Assembly (NCBI RefSeq): GCF_037176765.1
Contig: NC_090021.1
Span: 30,682,229 to 30,746,228, forward strand
From: Anolis sagrei
Taxonomy: Eukaryota; Chordata; Lepidosauria; Squamata; Anolidae
Reading direction: 5' to 3'
Length of the DNA stretch: 64,000 nucleotides
The position numbers and the translations under genes were made by a program. The notes below the pieces were generated by a model. It saw only the letters and a list, made by a program, of their open reading frames with translations, did not search any database and was not told where the DNA came from. Positions within the stretch are counted from its first letter, which is position 1; each line of letters starts with the position of its first letter. Of this stretch, positions 13,801-23,835 are shown in pieces.

Positions 13801-14596
13801 CTTCGGTTCAACCAATTAGCAGGTTACAAACTGAAGGGGATCTGTGCAGAATACCTCCATCTACAATAACCATTTAAAACAACAAAATGTAACATTACAT
13901 CTGCACATATCACCAACACAATTCTAGTCATCAGCTTTAAAATAATATTCATTGTTACTGTGTCTTTGATTATGAAGACAAATACTGTGAATTGGAACAC
14001 TGCATGCTGGTACAGGCAATTTGTATTCACTCGGTCTGTTACGAAAATAAATGAAAACTGGCTAAATAAATAACTAAATGAACATGATGACACTTTCATT
14101 TTATTTATAGCAGTCCCAATGCAACAGAAAGGCTAGAAAACCTCTTAGTTTAATGGATCTACTCCTAAGTAAACATACATCAGACTTTTTTTTCTACCCA
14201 TCACAAACAGTAATTTGGTTCAAATTAACAAATTTGAACACAGCAGTATTATAGCAGTATTTTTCATCAATTCTTCCATCCTTTTGATGCTCTATGCCCC
14301 CTAAAAGTAGGGTTGGGAATCCCTTTATAATGGTAACTGCCAAAGGTTACATGGGAACATGACAAAAATCAACACATACACTTTATCCAGCAGGGAATTT
14401 CTACTGAATCTATTTCCACTGAAAGCAACCCAAGCCCTTAGGAGTAAGTTCTGATCCAACTCTATTGATCTAGCAAGTGGTCTTGGGTTCAAAGTGGTTT
14501 TACATAATCTCTTCTTTTATCAATTTCTAACAACAAAAAAGACTTACCCAATAAGATCAAAGAGACAGGACTCATCATCATCATCATCCATGACAA
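1805..14596 (-). CDS. BICRAL: BICRAL (GLTSCR1-like), nine coding exons, C-terminal part outside window
   Basis: Subunit of the non-canonical BAF (SWI/SNF, BRD9-containing) chromatin remodelling complex, acting in the nucleus. Joining the exons 14591-14548, 12258-12210, 12119-12051, 10834-9140, 5516-5426, 4164-4109, 2652-2591, 2457-2312 and 1899-1805 gives an uninterrupted frame of 769 codons. Every boundary has AG/GT sites and matching phase. The protein starts MDDDDDESCLFDLIGDPQAL. It has a long Ser/Gln/Asn-rich low-complexity middle coded by the 1.7-kb exon. It ends within the conserved GLTSCR domain (DAVQRLLSYHVCQGSMPTEE, then LLKRTQAMLNKYRCLLLEDA). From memory the mammalian protein is about 1080 residues, so roughly the last 300 residues lie left of position 1. 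The introns are full of transposon copies but every exon is intact. BICRA, the paralogue, is less likely because the N-terminus and large exon follow BICRAL closely. Confidence 0.95.
1917..2140. repeat. Local tandem duplication (~112-bp unit) in BICRAL intron
   Basis: Two diverged copies, at about 1917-2028 and 2029-2140. Both contain CTGACTGTATTG, then TTTATATTTGTATTATTCC and TTCTTCCTTCTGC, followed by a TG-rich stretch and TTAATTA...TACACCT. It lies between two GLTSCR-domain exons and does not touch the splice sites. Confidence 0.8.
2312..2457 (-). CDS. BICRAL: BICRAL coding exon 8, start of GLTSCR domain
   Basis: A 146-nt exon between CATTAG and GTATAG. It encodes ILQQLQKDQAHAVTPDKSQF, then RSLNDAVQRLLSYHVCQGSM and PTEEDLRK. 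This is the best conserved block in the protein and opens the GLTSCR homology domain, the part reported to contact the ncBAF core. Confidence 0.95.
2591..2652 (-). CDS. BICRAL: BICRAL coding exon 7
   Basis: A 62-nt exon between CCTAG and GTAAGT. It encodes VDGHMIGQKRPAAKQLTKGA plus two bases of a Phe codon, and matches the family motif GQKRPAAKQLTKGAF. Confidence 0.93.
3028..3570 (-). mobile_element. L2 LINE 3' end
   Basis: Minus-strand reading gives the L2 reverse transcriptase C-terminus (LAYKALNGLSPVYLSERI, then GTRDRAFSVIAPQSWNSLLG, then LLSSKRM). The 3' UTR ends in an ATTT/TTTA run at 3028-3052. It is 5' truncated and lies in a BICRAL intron. Confidence 0.85.
4109..4164 (-). CDS. BICRAL: BICRAL coding exon 6
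   Basis: A 56-nt exon between CTGTAG and GTAGGA. The carried-over G plus GT makes Gly, followed by TALSHQEKAGGSCQPNAQ. This fits the mammalian GTAQPQQEKVVG region. About 18 residues that I recall between GLL and GTA in mammals are not coded here (see findings). Confidence 0.8.
5426..5516 (-). CDS. BICRAL: BICRAL coding exon 5
   Basis: A 91-nt exon between TTTACAG and GTAATA. It encodes AQKKVANLASSGSSLKSQDT then LRQAQLTGLL, matching the mammalian AQKKCLNQ...GLRQAQIPGLL segment as I recall it. One base is carried over to the next exon. Confidence 0.9.
5530..7093. other. BICRAL intron, no feature recognised
   Basis: AT-rich unique-looking intron sequence. No exon with splice sites, tRNA or clear transposon end was found. 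Confidence 0.5.
7096..8131 (-). mobile_element. Non-autonomous Tigger-like (Tc1/mariner) transposon
   Basis: Inverted ends CAGGCAGTCCCTGAGTTAC (7096) and its complement ending GTGACTGCCTG (8131), flanked by TA on both sides. Just inside the left end the sequence matches the reverse complement of the right end of the element at 20722-21653 for about 90 bp, so the two are one family in opposite orientation. A second element (7440-8043) is nested inside. Confidence 0.85.
7440..8043. mobile_element. Second MITE nested in the Tigger-like element
   Basis: Ends CTGTATATACTCGAG (7440) and CTCAAGTATATACAG (8043) are inverted copies. Internal repeats of ACTCGAGTATAAGC and TTGAGTATAAGCTGAG occur near both ends. 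The centre (7725-7960) is an AAT/ATA-rich degenerate microsatellite that gives spurious low-complexity open frames. The superfamily is not certain. Confidence 0.7.
8172..8700 (-). mobile_element. CR1 LINE 3' end
   Basis: Begins with the inverted CR1 3' terminus (GAATCATAGAATAATAGAGA, then CATCTAGTCCAACC). It then gives a minus-strand reverse transcriptase tail with ATKIVIV...LSLEKRRLRGDI. The ATTCTATG-type 3' end is diagnostic of CR1. Confidence 0.85.
9140..10834 (-). CDS. BICRAL: BICRAL large central exon
   Basis: A 1695-nt exon (565 codons, phase 0/0) from the acceptor TTCTTCCAG to a GTATGG donor after the codons for SFAQ. It encodes the long Ser/Asn/Gln/Val-rich region beginning SSESKSSIKGVSGQLGEGPS and including DDELESSPLPDLSEDQPFD. 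No classical fold is expected here, and the composition suits a disordered scaffold. The reading frame stays open past the donor into the intron (to about 9020), but that tail (VWTKACLKGYDHC) does not resemble BICRAL, and the next exon continues as AQKKVANL, so the donor at 9140 is chosen. Confidence 0.95.
11178..11388. mobile_element. MITE with inverted halves
   Basis: The two halves (CAGTGCTATGGAATCCTGGG and CATGATCCCATAGCATTGAC) are inverted copies around a CTTTGGCAGAGGCCAAAGAC centre. The outer parts (TTTGACATCACT and AGGCATCAAACTGTATTAAT) are also related. Copies of the same family lie at 40935-41085 and 46328-46512. Confidence 0.75.
12051..12119 (-). CDS. BICRAL: BICRAL coding exon 3
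   Basis: A 69-nt phase 0/0 exon (23 codons) between TTACAG and GTAAGT. It encodes NNEDLTNAGYSAANSNSIF and four further residues. Being symmetric, it could be skipped without a frame change, though nothing in the sequence shows that it is. Confidence 0.93.
12210..12258 (-). CDS. BICRAL: BICRAL coding exon 2
   Basis: A 49-nt exon between an AAAG acceptor and a GTAAGT donor. It completes the split Gly codon and encodes DPQALNYFLHGAGSKS, close to the known BICRAL N-terminus. It ends in phase 0. Confidence 0.93.
12546..12775 (+). mobile_element. tRNA-derived SINE (MIR/CORE-like)
   Basis: The head AGAGCCAGTGTGATGTAATG followed by GTTTGAGTGCTGG and a degenerate B-box (GGTGCAAATCCC) is tRNA-like. 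It is followed by a CCTCAGAGGAATGCAATAG core and a GGGCTGCCACC-type tail. It is old and diverged, and lies in the BICRAL intron between coding exons 1 and 2. Confidence 0.7.
13195..13460 (+). mobile_element. L2 LINE fragment, diverged
   Basis: A short coding remnant reads QAFSAAIPQLWNLLPKDI, matching the L2 reverse transcriptase C-terminal motif (RAFSVxAPxLWNSLPxxIR). It is followed by AT-rich 3' UTR-like sequence. Confidence 0.6.
14548..14596 (-). CDS. BICRAL: BICRAL first coding exon with initiator ATG
   Basis: On the minus strand an acceptor (TTTAG) is followed by TTGTC and the ATG at 14591-14589. Fourteen codons plus two bases then lead to a GTAAGT donor. The peptide is an acidic start (M, five D, E) then SCLFDLI. 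The acceptor just before the ATG shows that the 5' UTR begins in at least one upstream exon at higher coordinates. Confidence 0.93.
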
Positions 14597-15111
14597 CTAA
14601 AGAAAAAGCAGACACTCATGTTGTATTATAAAACAGATATATTTCCTTCCAGAAAAAGTCAGTAAGAGAGATTACTTTGTATAATAAATAATTATATGGA
14701 ACATGTTTATTTATGATGAGTAAATTTACAAAGATCTATGAAGGCGGATATTCTAAAAATACTCCTCAGCAAATAAGACATTTTTAATTCACTAAGTCTT
14801 ACTTCTGAAAAATATGGTTAGGATGAAGCTTATGGAATAAAGATAGTAATGTATTTTACAATAGTGTATGTTTATTATCGTAAAAATTCTTATGATTCTG
14901 TATGCTAGCCCAATATTATTATTCACATACTATAGATAGGTATCTGTGGTTAACAGATAAAGGTTTGCCAGAGGTTACCTATTGATGATTGTGGTAACCC
15001 TTGAACATATTTCAGATGAATATTGCCTGAAATTCCTAAAGATTACATATACGAGCATCATTTTAGTATAATTTTCAGTATAAAAAACTTTGCCTTGGGT
15101 TTGATGAAAAT

Positions 15112-15425
15112 CAAAATTAATAAATTATTATCATTATTACTATTATTATTATTAACTATATTTATACCCCACTCTTCTCACCCCGAAGGGGACTCTGAGC
15201 GGCTTACAGATTATGGCAAAATTAAGTGCCTCATTATACATACAAATAATAAATATAACTTATCAAATTATAAAATAATTAAAACATACAAATGCAATAA
15301 AACAGATTAAAACATAGTTTCCCAATCACTCTCCCTCCACAGGCCAAACAAAATCCTGCCAGCAAAAGTGGTCTTATGCATTATTTAAAAAGGGGGTAAA
15401 GAGATATAAGGTGCTAGTCTAGAAG
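15112..15425 (-). mobile_element. LINE 3' end (L2/CR1-type tail)
   Basis: Starts with an ATT microsatellite then ATTTATACCCCACTCTTCTC and GAAGGGGACTCTGAGCGGCT, the inverted 3' tail typical of squamate L2-type LINEs and the SINEs that borrow it. The coding part is not preserved. Confidence 0.65.
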
Positions 15426-15796
15426 GCTAAAGGATTAGGGTACAGGTGTCACAATTTAAAAACCTGCATTGATAGCTAACTCTCAAGGTATATGTACTAA
15501 AAACAGCAAACTACATGTGAGACTACTGGTAAAAGTAGTGCACACACTGTAATGGATTGGGATTAGTCTAAAATAAAGCTCCCCCGTCCCCCGAGTCCTT
15601 TACTATCATTTACAATTCCTCTGACTGCAAAGACATTCAATGTCTTTTCCAACTATCCTATATATTCATGTTTAAGTCTAGATATTTTGGTTAAAAATCC
15701 TGGTCAATTTATTCACATGTTAATGTATGTACTGAACAATATTTTTTATCAGAAAGGAACCATTGCCTTAACTGCAAAAGGTGGGAACTATTCTCT

Positions 15797-15881
15797 CCAT
15801 CACAGCACCACATCTGGTCTTTTTGAATGCCTAAATTTCCTATTTAGGCATTCAAAAAGACCAGATGTGGTGCTGTGATGG
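15797..15881. repeat. Perfect 40-bp palindrome with 5-bp loop
   Basis: The left arm 15797-15836 and right arm 15842-15881 are exact reverse complements, separated only by TTCCT. The arms begin CCATCACAGCACCACATCTG and end in the complement. No transposon family was recognised. Confidence 0.95.
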
Positions 15882-16074
15882 GCAAAGGCAGCTAAGGGTG
15901 GTTGGTCCCACCAATGCAATGTGGAATAACTCTCTATCCATGGGTTATATCAAAATCCGAAAATTTATACATGAGGTCAACTTATACACGAGGTTATATA
16001 ATACATTATATATAATTTTTCATTCTAGGGCTTCCTTGAGGAGTTATTAGTGTAGATATCTAGTCACAATACCT

Positions 16075-16330
16075 CCAAAAAACCTGTGCAAAAGCTCCCC
16101 TGGCCACTGCCAAAACCTGGAGTTCCAGGCTCAGTGATGAATCCAGGAGAAAGGGAGAAGCGTGCCAAGAGGAAGGCACATCAAGCCAACCCCAACTGAG
16201 ACCGCCTTCCACCTGGAAACCAATGCCCTCACTGTGGAAGAAGATGCAGAGCAAGAATAGGGCTCCACAGCCACATACGGACCCACAAGAACACTGGAAG
16301 ACAATCCTCCTCGGAAAATGAGGGATCGCC
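16075..16330 (+). mobile_element. Possible LINE C-terminal zinc-knuckle remnant
   Basis: One frame around 16205-16290 encodes PGNQCPHCGRRCRARIGLHS followed by HIRTH. This C2H2-like finger resembles the end of some LINE open reading frames and is followed by serine-rich residues. The upstream frame is open only briefly. A host zinc finger exon is unlikely, as there is only one finger and no linker. Confidence 0.4.
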
Positions 16331-16529
16331 TAAGTGAGTACCAGAATAAACCCAATGTAGGAAACTGGGCCATCCTGTCTCCTCACATTGTCAATGTCTT
16401 CATCAGATGCACTGCCACTGAGAAATGGACTAATGTGTTGTCCTTGCCCCAATGTATAAGGCTCGTGTATCTGTTATATCTGGGTACGGGGAATCTTTGG
16501 CACCTCCTTCCATCTGCACAACACTTGAA

Positions 16530-18340
16530 CATGTGATTTTACTGAAATTTTCTTCTAATTCATGACACTAGACTGCATAATATATTTGAGACATATACAA
16601 CATTGTACATTATATAAAAGTACAGAATACTGCTAGATATACATGCCAGCTTTAAAAATGAAGATAAACTGTGCCATTTATTTCTGCCTTCAGTTGATGT
16701 CCAAGTCTGACACTTTATATAGAGAGTCAGATGCCTGTAAATCTAAATGTAGCTGAAGATGTTTTACTGGAAATGTCCTGGCTTCCTTGTTCTCTTCTGA
16801 CATAGTACATTTGCTGGTTAGTACAGAACACCCTAACCTGAACGAATCTTTTGTTTCTTGGGACTGGTTTGCCAAAGTCAAAATGTTCTCAGATGAGGAT
16901 TTTATTTTTAACTGGACAGTCTTATCCATAGGATGAAAAATTCAATGACAACTTTTGTTGTTTTTTTAAAAAAAAACCTTCTAGGGGGAGTTACATATGT
17001 CGATCAGTTAAAACACATTCCTCTGGAATCTTAAAGACTAACAAATGTATAGATAGCATGAGCTCAGGCTACAATTAATTTATTGATATTTAAGGTGTCA
17101 CATCATACTTTTTCCCATTTGTAACCTTTATTTTCCTTCAACTTTTGTCTTTTTCTTATCACAGGAAATCCACTGAGAGACTTCCAAACAGCACAACCCG
17201 CTGTTTGGAAGTACTCCCAAACTTGGATTAGCTCAAAATTAGGGATTCCCCTGCATGTGATTTTTCTTACCATAATGATAAAAAAAGCTACACCTATATT
17301 TTTTTTCCACACAAAAGGCCATTACACCTTAACCTTAACCATGTCATTATTTCCCTGGCACTGTTGCTACACTTCTGCCAAAGATCTCATTTTTCTGACT
17401 CCATGTGTGTGCTTTTAACAGTAGCCCACAATGAAGAATATAAAATAGATGCTTTTCCACCATATTTTAACTTAAGAGGTGTGTGGGAGATCAATCTTAA
17501 AGTCCCATGTGAAGCAGACAGAAAGATGCCAACACCACATTCTTAAGAGTATTGGGTCTCCGGTTCTTCAATCTTGTACAGGACTGACACTTTGCTCCAG
17601 AAAGGCTCTTACATTTTTTAGTTTTATAACTACTGGAATTAAACATAGTCAGTATAGTTTTAGGGTGGAAGCCTACATTGACTGGGGGCTGCCATTGTTT
17701 TCTTGTTGTGGAACCCAGGGAAGAAAAAACATGGTAACCCTTTGAAACAAAATTTGTTAGAAGAATGAAGTGTGTTTCTCTTTCACTGGAAGAGTTCACC
17801 GGTTGTACCTTTGCCCATTGTTTCTTGAAATCCATTATTTCATCCCTCATTCCCCTGACACACTTGCAACTTGTCATCCAGTTCTTGTTTTCTCTCCAAC
17901 TGCATTTCTGGTCAGCTGTCAGAATCAATTTGACAGCTGTCAAGTGTCAGAACAGAAGACCTAACTCTCCAAACAGGCCTACATAGTCAATTTTAAATTG
18001 AATTTTAACCTCCATTTTATTGGTATTAGTGTCAGTCTTTGTTAATCTTCAACATTAATGTTGTGAAGATGTATCCATCTTATGCAATGTTATATAACAA
18101 TTTCAGCCTGTTTTGTCTTAACTTCATTATGGAAAAACCCATGCATGTATTATTCACAAGATTGGATTATGGCCTGAATAAAGATACACACCACCAGTGC
18201 TGATGTGAAGCACCTCATCGTGTTAGGGCAATGGATCAGCAGTACTATTTTTCCTGAATGCATACATGCGAGTCTGGAAATGAAATTATGTAAAATAAAA
18301 ATATGTAGACTTCCCACAGTATGGTTCATCAAACTAGGAC
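16530..18340. other. BICRAL 5' intron, no gene recognised
   Basis: Unique-looking AT-rich DNA. It holds a 13-bp perfect hairpin (17180-17212). An open frame on the minus strand at 17497-17943 (148 codons) has no recognised motif and no splice or homology support. Confidence 0.5.
17180..17212. repeat. Perfect 13-bp hairpin, 7-bp loop
   Basis: ACTTCCAAACAGC at 17180-17192 is repeated as its exact reverse complement at 17200-17212. Confidence 0.9.
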
Positions 18341-18344
18341 ACAG

Positions 18345-18556
18345 AGCGATGGATTCAAATTGCATTAAAACGATTCCACCTAAACATTAGGAAGAGCTAT
18401 CTGGCCTCTGGGTGTGATGGAATCTCCTTCTCTGGAGGTTTTTAAGCAGAGACTAGATGGTCATCTGTCAGGGTGCTTTGATTCTGTGATCCTGCTTGGC
18501 AGAGGATTGGACTGGATGGCCCTTGTGGTCTTTTCCAGCTCTAAGATTCTAAACAC
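18345..18556 (+). mobile_element. CR1 LINE 3' end
   Basis: Contains the CR1 terminal stretch: AACATTAGGAAGAGC, GAGGTTTTTAAGCAGAGACT, GGATTGGACTGGATGGCCCT and CTCTAAGATTCTA. Strongly 5' truncated. Confidence 0.8.
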
Positions 18557-19657
18557 ACCTTCCCTTGGCAATAAACACAAGCTGATGTTCCTTGTATATG
18601 TGGAGAGGTTAGATGAGAATACTGATCTGGACTTCTCAAGCTCATACGCCAAGAAAGAGAGCTTTTTCATGCCTTGAGGATATTTTTATGTGACTGAACA
18701 CCCATGTAGGGAATGATCAGTAGTGTCATGTACTAAAAGCAAAATTTAACTCTTTTCATTTTCTATATCCCACAAAACAGTGTTCCAACACAAGCAAATT
18801 TCCTCCCAATACGTAATAAATTGGTATATTTGTGCTCTACTGTTGTATTTGTTTCCTAGAATGTTGCTGCAAACTAGTAGCCATCAGCTTACAAAGCAGC
18901 ACTACTCTGCAGACCACTACTGAGTAGCGCTTCCCTAAAAAACACCAATGATCACTCAATTTAAATGAACATGTGCACTGTGACTTAAGTGAGCGTATGC
19001 ATGGATGAGAGCTATCATAAATGACCCAAGCACAATGCTATGTATTTTCCCAACACACATAGAAGCCAAGTAAAAAGATGGCAATTATTTATTAGATTAA
19101 ATAAAATATATCTCTATATTTACAAGTGCAGGCAATTCTACGAAGTTCATTTTCAGGCTCAAAACAAAAAACATTGTACTTATTAAGGCTAGTGTGTGGG
19201 TTGGATTCCGCATGATGTGACTATATGAAAATATAGCCAGCCCTGCATGGTGCACAATATCCAAAAGGTCATGGCAGAAGAAATAGAAGATTGTGTATGC
19301 CATGTTTTATTTTGAAGAGCAATTATTTTTCATACTTATACTAAACTACTTCAAATAGAAATGCAGAAATTATTAAAATGATAGAAATGAAGGAATATAA
19401 ATTAGCCCAAATCAAATTCTGCCCAATAAACACTCCATACAATTTGTGCACTGTAAGGAGTAGGACAGGTTAAACCAACAGAAAGTGCTTTTGGACGACT
19501 TTTTATATTTTCACTAACAAAAATACATGGTTTGTCAAAGCTATAATCTGTGCAATTCTGAAGTTAGAATCCCTTTTTAATGCTTTGGATTTTGTATATT
19601 GTAATTGATTTTCACAATATGCAGTATGTCTTTTTGAAAAACAAAAGTATCCAATGT

Positions 19658-19729
19658 ATTGTCGAAGGCTTTCACAGCCGGAAACACTGGGGTGTTGTGT
19701 GGTTTTCGGGCTGTATGGCCACATAACCC
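19658..19729 (-). mobile_element. 72-bp Penelope-like 3' end with target duplication
   Basis: A minimal copy of the Penelope-like 3' terminus (ATTGTCGAAGGCTTTCACAG then TTCGGGCTGTATGGCC), minus orientation. It is flanked by a perfect 15-bp direct repeat AAAAGTATCCAATGT at 19643-19657 and 19730-19744. Confidence 0.85.
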
Positions 19730-19860
19730 AAAAGTATCCAATGTTTTATTTCAAAGTTTTTCTTTCATATTGGAACAGAGCAATATGGCAGAATGAAGCT
19801 CCCCCCCAACCCCCTCCCCTATTATTGAACTGATTTATACTGTCTGTAATACTATAAAGC

Positions 19861-19992
19861 AGTTTCTCAAACTGTGCTTCTCCAGATGCTTTGGACTTCA
19901 ACTCCCACAATTCCTAAAAGCTGGTAAACTGGCTGGGATTTCTAGGAGCTGCAGTCCAAAACACCTGGAAAAGGAGTTTTAGAAACACTGCA
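19861..19992. mobile_element. hAT-like MITE
   Basis: The ends CAGTTTCTCAAACTGTGCTT and AGGAGTTTTAGAAACACTG are inverted. The inner halves (CTTTGGACTTCAACTCCCAC and GGAGCTGCAGTCCAAAACAC) are also inverted copies. It belongs to the same general family as the elements at 41091, 42073 and 45843. Confidence 0.75.
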
Positions 19993-20394
19993 ATAAAGAG
20001 TATTCTGACTGAATATGCAAGAAACATTTGCACTTGAGACTACTGTCCTAACAGTCAAGCCTGCACCATATTATAAACCAAAATTAACTACAGAGGAATC
20101 TTTATTATTCAACTAACAACCGACAATGAACTGCTAAGACTATTTTTCCAATAAATATTTCAGAATGCATGTTACATCGCATGTCTTCTTCCCATGTATA
20201 TTCTGAAGCACATGGTGAGCCCACTTTTCCAAGTTGGCTGTTTCATGAGCCACCAGTGAGTGGAGGGATAACCAGTTACCGATCTAAGAAATGGTCTGAT
20301 TTTGTATTTCTAGATGTCCCTATTGTCAGAGGAAACTGCATGAAACCAATCTCAACCCTTAGTAATGTGAAAATAGTTACTTTATGGATATTCC

Positions 20395-20580
20395 TATTAA
20401 ATGTAAGGAAGAATTTCCTGATGTTATGGGATGCTTTGACACTCAGAGTACTTTGGTAGTGGATCCACATTCACTGGAGTTGTTTTAAGGAGTTTGGACG
20501 GACAGAAATTGCTTTACTGACAAGGGACTGGATTAGATGGTCCTTGGGTTCTCCTTCAACTCTACGATTCTGTGATAATT
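20395..20580 (+). mobile_element. CR1 LINE 3' end, diverged
   Basis: GTAAGGAAGAATTTCCTGAT, then GGACTGGATTAGATGGTCCT and CAACTCTACGATTCTGTGAT match the CR1 terminus. Confidence 0.7.
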
Positions 20581-20721
20581 TCTATGGCATAAGATTTACA
20601 GCTAAATAAAAATATTACATTAATTTTTATGGAGTAAGATCCATCCTTGAAAAGAACTTTAATTTCTATGGTTTTTAAATGTGTCTCCTCCAATCTTAAT
20701 TTCTTTATGCAGCTTCAAATA

Positions 20722-21653
20722 CAGGCAAGTCCCCAGGTTGCGAACAACATGGGCTCTGTAGGGTCTGTTCTTAAGTTGAATTTCTTTTTAAGTCTGAACA
20801 GGTACATTTTTGAAGTGTAACTCCAGCCACACACACACACACACACACGCACATATATTTTTGATTGCAGAGTAGGGTCAACACCCTTGGGTTTTGTTTT
20901 GCTGTTATGTGCCCCTGTTCATATTTCACCACTTTCTGTCTCTATAATTGGATTTTGTAAAATTTGGCTTGCTGTGGAACCAAGGATAGGTGCTAAAGCT
21001 TCAGCTGAGACACAATTTCTGTCAGAAATATTAAAAATTAACTGGTTATTTTTTATTACAAACGTGTGAGTCAAGTACTAAAATAGTAGGCCGAAACCTG
21101 TTAAGAGTCAGTGGGCCAAAGTTAGTGTCGTCCTGAAGAGTGTGAGGTAAACCTCAGTATGAGAGAAACTGCAGTGAAAGTTCAAAGTTTAACGGCTCAT
21201 GTGTAAAGCTATGTGAAGCTCCTGAGTAATTTTGGTGTGAGGAGGCTCTGTAAGAGCAAAGCTGTTTCTCTGCATAAGACGACCAGCATGAAAGTAACAA
21301 AGGTAGTATATAGGACTTTGTATTGTGGAAACCATGTTGTAACTATATTATTTTACTACAAAGAAAAGCCTCCTATGGAAGAGATAACATTGGTCTGGTG
21401 TGTTTTTGTTCTTTTTATCACTTTGGGCTACTGGTGCTGGGTCACAATGTTGCTGATAAGTTACTCTGCTGTGCATTTATGAGGAGGGTCTTTTGTTAAT
21501 AAGCCCACTTGCCCAATATTTTCCGCATGATCAGTCTTTCAGGCATGAATTTTCCTTCCTAAGGGAAGATTTCCCTCGCTTCCTGTTGTTTCATTCCTGT
21601 TCTTAACTATGAGTCATTTATAAGTCAGGTGTTTGTAACTTGGGGACTGCCTT
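20722..21653 (+). mobile_element. Non-autonomous Tigger-like transposon
   Basis: Ends CAGGCAAGTCCCCAGGTTGC and GTTTGTAACTTGGGGACTGC are inverted and flanked by TA. The right end matches the left end of the copy at 7096 in inverted orientation (ACTATGAGTCATTTATAAGT here). A CA microsatellite lies at 20826-20850. No transposase was recognised in its open frames. Confidence 0.85.
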
Positions 21654-21659
21654 TAGTGG

Positions 21660-22834
21660 GAATAAACAAGGATTATGAGTGTTTCATATTATTGACTCAC
21701 TGCTTCTTGTTTCTCTATAAAATTGGTTTCACCCCTTGAAAACTGATAAAAGAGATGAAACTTATAGAGAGAAATCGTGTTTGAAATCAGTTCGTCGTTC
21801 AAAACAAACATATTCCTAAATATGTTATTTCAGTACCTGGAAACATATACGCATTATGTAAAACTAGGCCTGTCTAAAAAAAATTTACCCTCCAAAAATA
21901 TTTCCTCACATGAAAGCACAATTTTGACTACACAGAAAACTTGGAAAGTACTAACCACCACTGAAGCCACTTGAAGATTAATTTGCTTCTTGTTCTCATA
22001 GCAAGTCTAATGAAGTCAGCCATTTTATTTGATTCACTGTACTGTGCAGTACTTTTAAGTTTAGCATTGCCTGCATACATAGCTTAAATATACTCCATAA
22101 TATTAGAAGCTTAATCAGGTCAGCTCTGTTGAGATTTGGATGCGAGACCACCAAAGAACACAAGGTACTGGAGGCTTTATTTCAAAATAAGAAACTGGCA
22201 CAACTTCCGCTAAGTAGTCCTTGCCCAAGAAAACCCTAAGAAATTCTTGGGGCTGCCAACATCGACAGGTAAATGTTAAGTCACAAACACACATAATATT
22301 TGTATGTATAATGCTGCAAGCATTTACTTAAAGGAAAATTAAAAATTACAGCATTATTTGACATAACTAAAAACAATTGCAGCCTTGGGCCTTGAATATT
22401 ATGGCCCAAGAAAAGTACAATTTTGGTGTCAAAGAAAGTATCCAAGGTGCCCACATGGAATGGTTACTATTCACAAGTGTCACCATTTCAAACCCTGAGA
22501 AACGTATTGAAATGAGAAAATGTAAGAATGGTTGGATTTCAGAAAAACATACCCCCCCCCCCTTTTACTGTATTGCCAGATGATTTTATACTGCACTTAA
22601 GATTTTTTAAAGAATTAATGGTGCAGTGTAAAGATTTCAAACAGAACACTACCCTTCAATTTTTCAGTCTTGCAATTTCCATCCTTCTAAAATCATCTTG
22701 AGGACGGGTCAATAGAGACAGATTTTCCTCTTTATGGGGTTTTATCTTTCTCCCCAAATAATAGAAACCAATTTGAAAGATGAGCTCTGGTGGCAATGGG
22801 TGCAACCAATTTATAGTATAAAAACACTTGTGTG
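21660..22834. other. BICRAL 5' intron, nothing recognised
   Basis: No gene, RNA gene or transposon end was recognised in this AT-rich stretch. Confidence 0.5.
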
Positions 22835-23835
22835 TCTTGGCTCTCCTTATTTAATCCCAGTATTCAAAACTGCAAAAGGAAATGAGACTGGAGGAGCATT
22901 TAAAGTTCATCCATATTATGAAACATGAATGCCATGACTGTCCTTATTTATCCCCACTATTTGAAGCTACAAAAGGAAATTTAGTAGGAAAACAGCATTT
23001 TAAAGTCAATTCATGACATGAAACACTAATGTCATGGCCATCCTTATTTGTCCCTATTTTAAGATGCAGAAATAAATTATTATGGGAGATGAAGCATTTA
23101 AAGTTAATTCATGTCTGAAAGACTCATGCCATGACCATCCTTATTTATCATCGCTATTTGAAGCTGCAAAAGGAAATTTAGTAAGAAAATAGCATTTTGA
23201 AGTCAATTCATGCCATGAAACAGTCATGCCATGACCATCCTCATTTATCCCTACTATTTGAAGCTGCAAAAAGAAATTATGTGGAAAAACAGCATTTTAA
23301 AGTCAATTCATGGCATGAAACATTCATACCATGGCCATCCTTATTTATCCCCACTATTTTAAAGCTGTAGAAGGAAATTAAGTGGGAAAACAGCACTTAA
23401 AAGTCCATCCATACTATGAAACATTCACACCATGGCCACCCATATTTATTCTCACTATTTTAAACATGCAGAAGGAAATTAAATGGAAAAACAGCATTTA
23501 AAATCCACTCATGCCATGGCCATCCTTATTTATCCCCACTATTTTAAAGGTGTAGAAGGAAATTAAGTGGGAAAACTGCACTTAAAAGTCCATCCATACT
23601 ATGAAACACTCATGCCATGTCCATCCTTATCTATCCCCCACTATTTGAAGCTGCAAAAGGGAATTGAGTACATGGAGAAACATCATTTTAAAGTCAATTC
23701 ATACTATGAAGCACTCATACCAGGGCCATTTTTAGTTAAGTCCCACATTTTGAAGCAGCTGAGAAAAAAATTAGGACTGGAGAGGAAGTGTAAAAGGACG
23801 TTCATAATCAAGATGAAACATCCATATGCCTGATT
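22835..23835. repeat. Minisatellite, ~100-bp unit, about ten copies
   Basis: Recurring blocks CATGCCATGxCCATCCTTATTT, TATCCCCACTATTT, GAAGCTGCAAAAGGAAATT, then GGGAAAACAGCATTTAAAGT and CATCCATACTATGAAAC. Neighbouring copies differ by substitutions and small indels. Repeated open-frame peptides (VHPYYET) are a by-product of the array. Confidence 0.9.

Noticed and set aside
17497-17943. 148-codon minus-strand open frame
   Set aside because: No motif, no homology that I recognise, and no splice or promoter context. Other frames in the same DNA are equally open.
22734-23833. Repeated KVHPYYET-type peptides as a coding repeat
   Set aside because: By-product of the ~100-bp minisatellite. The period is not consistently a multiple of three.
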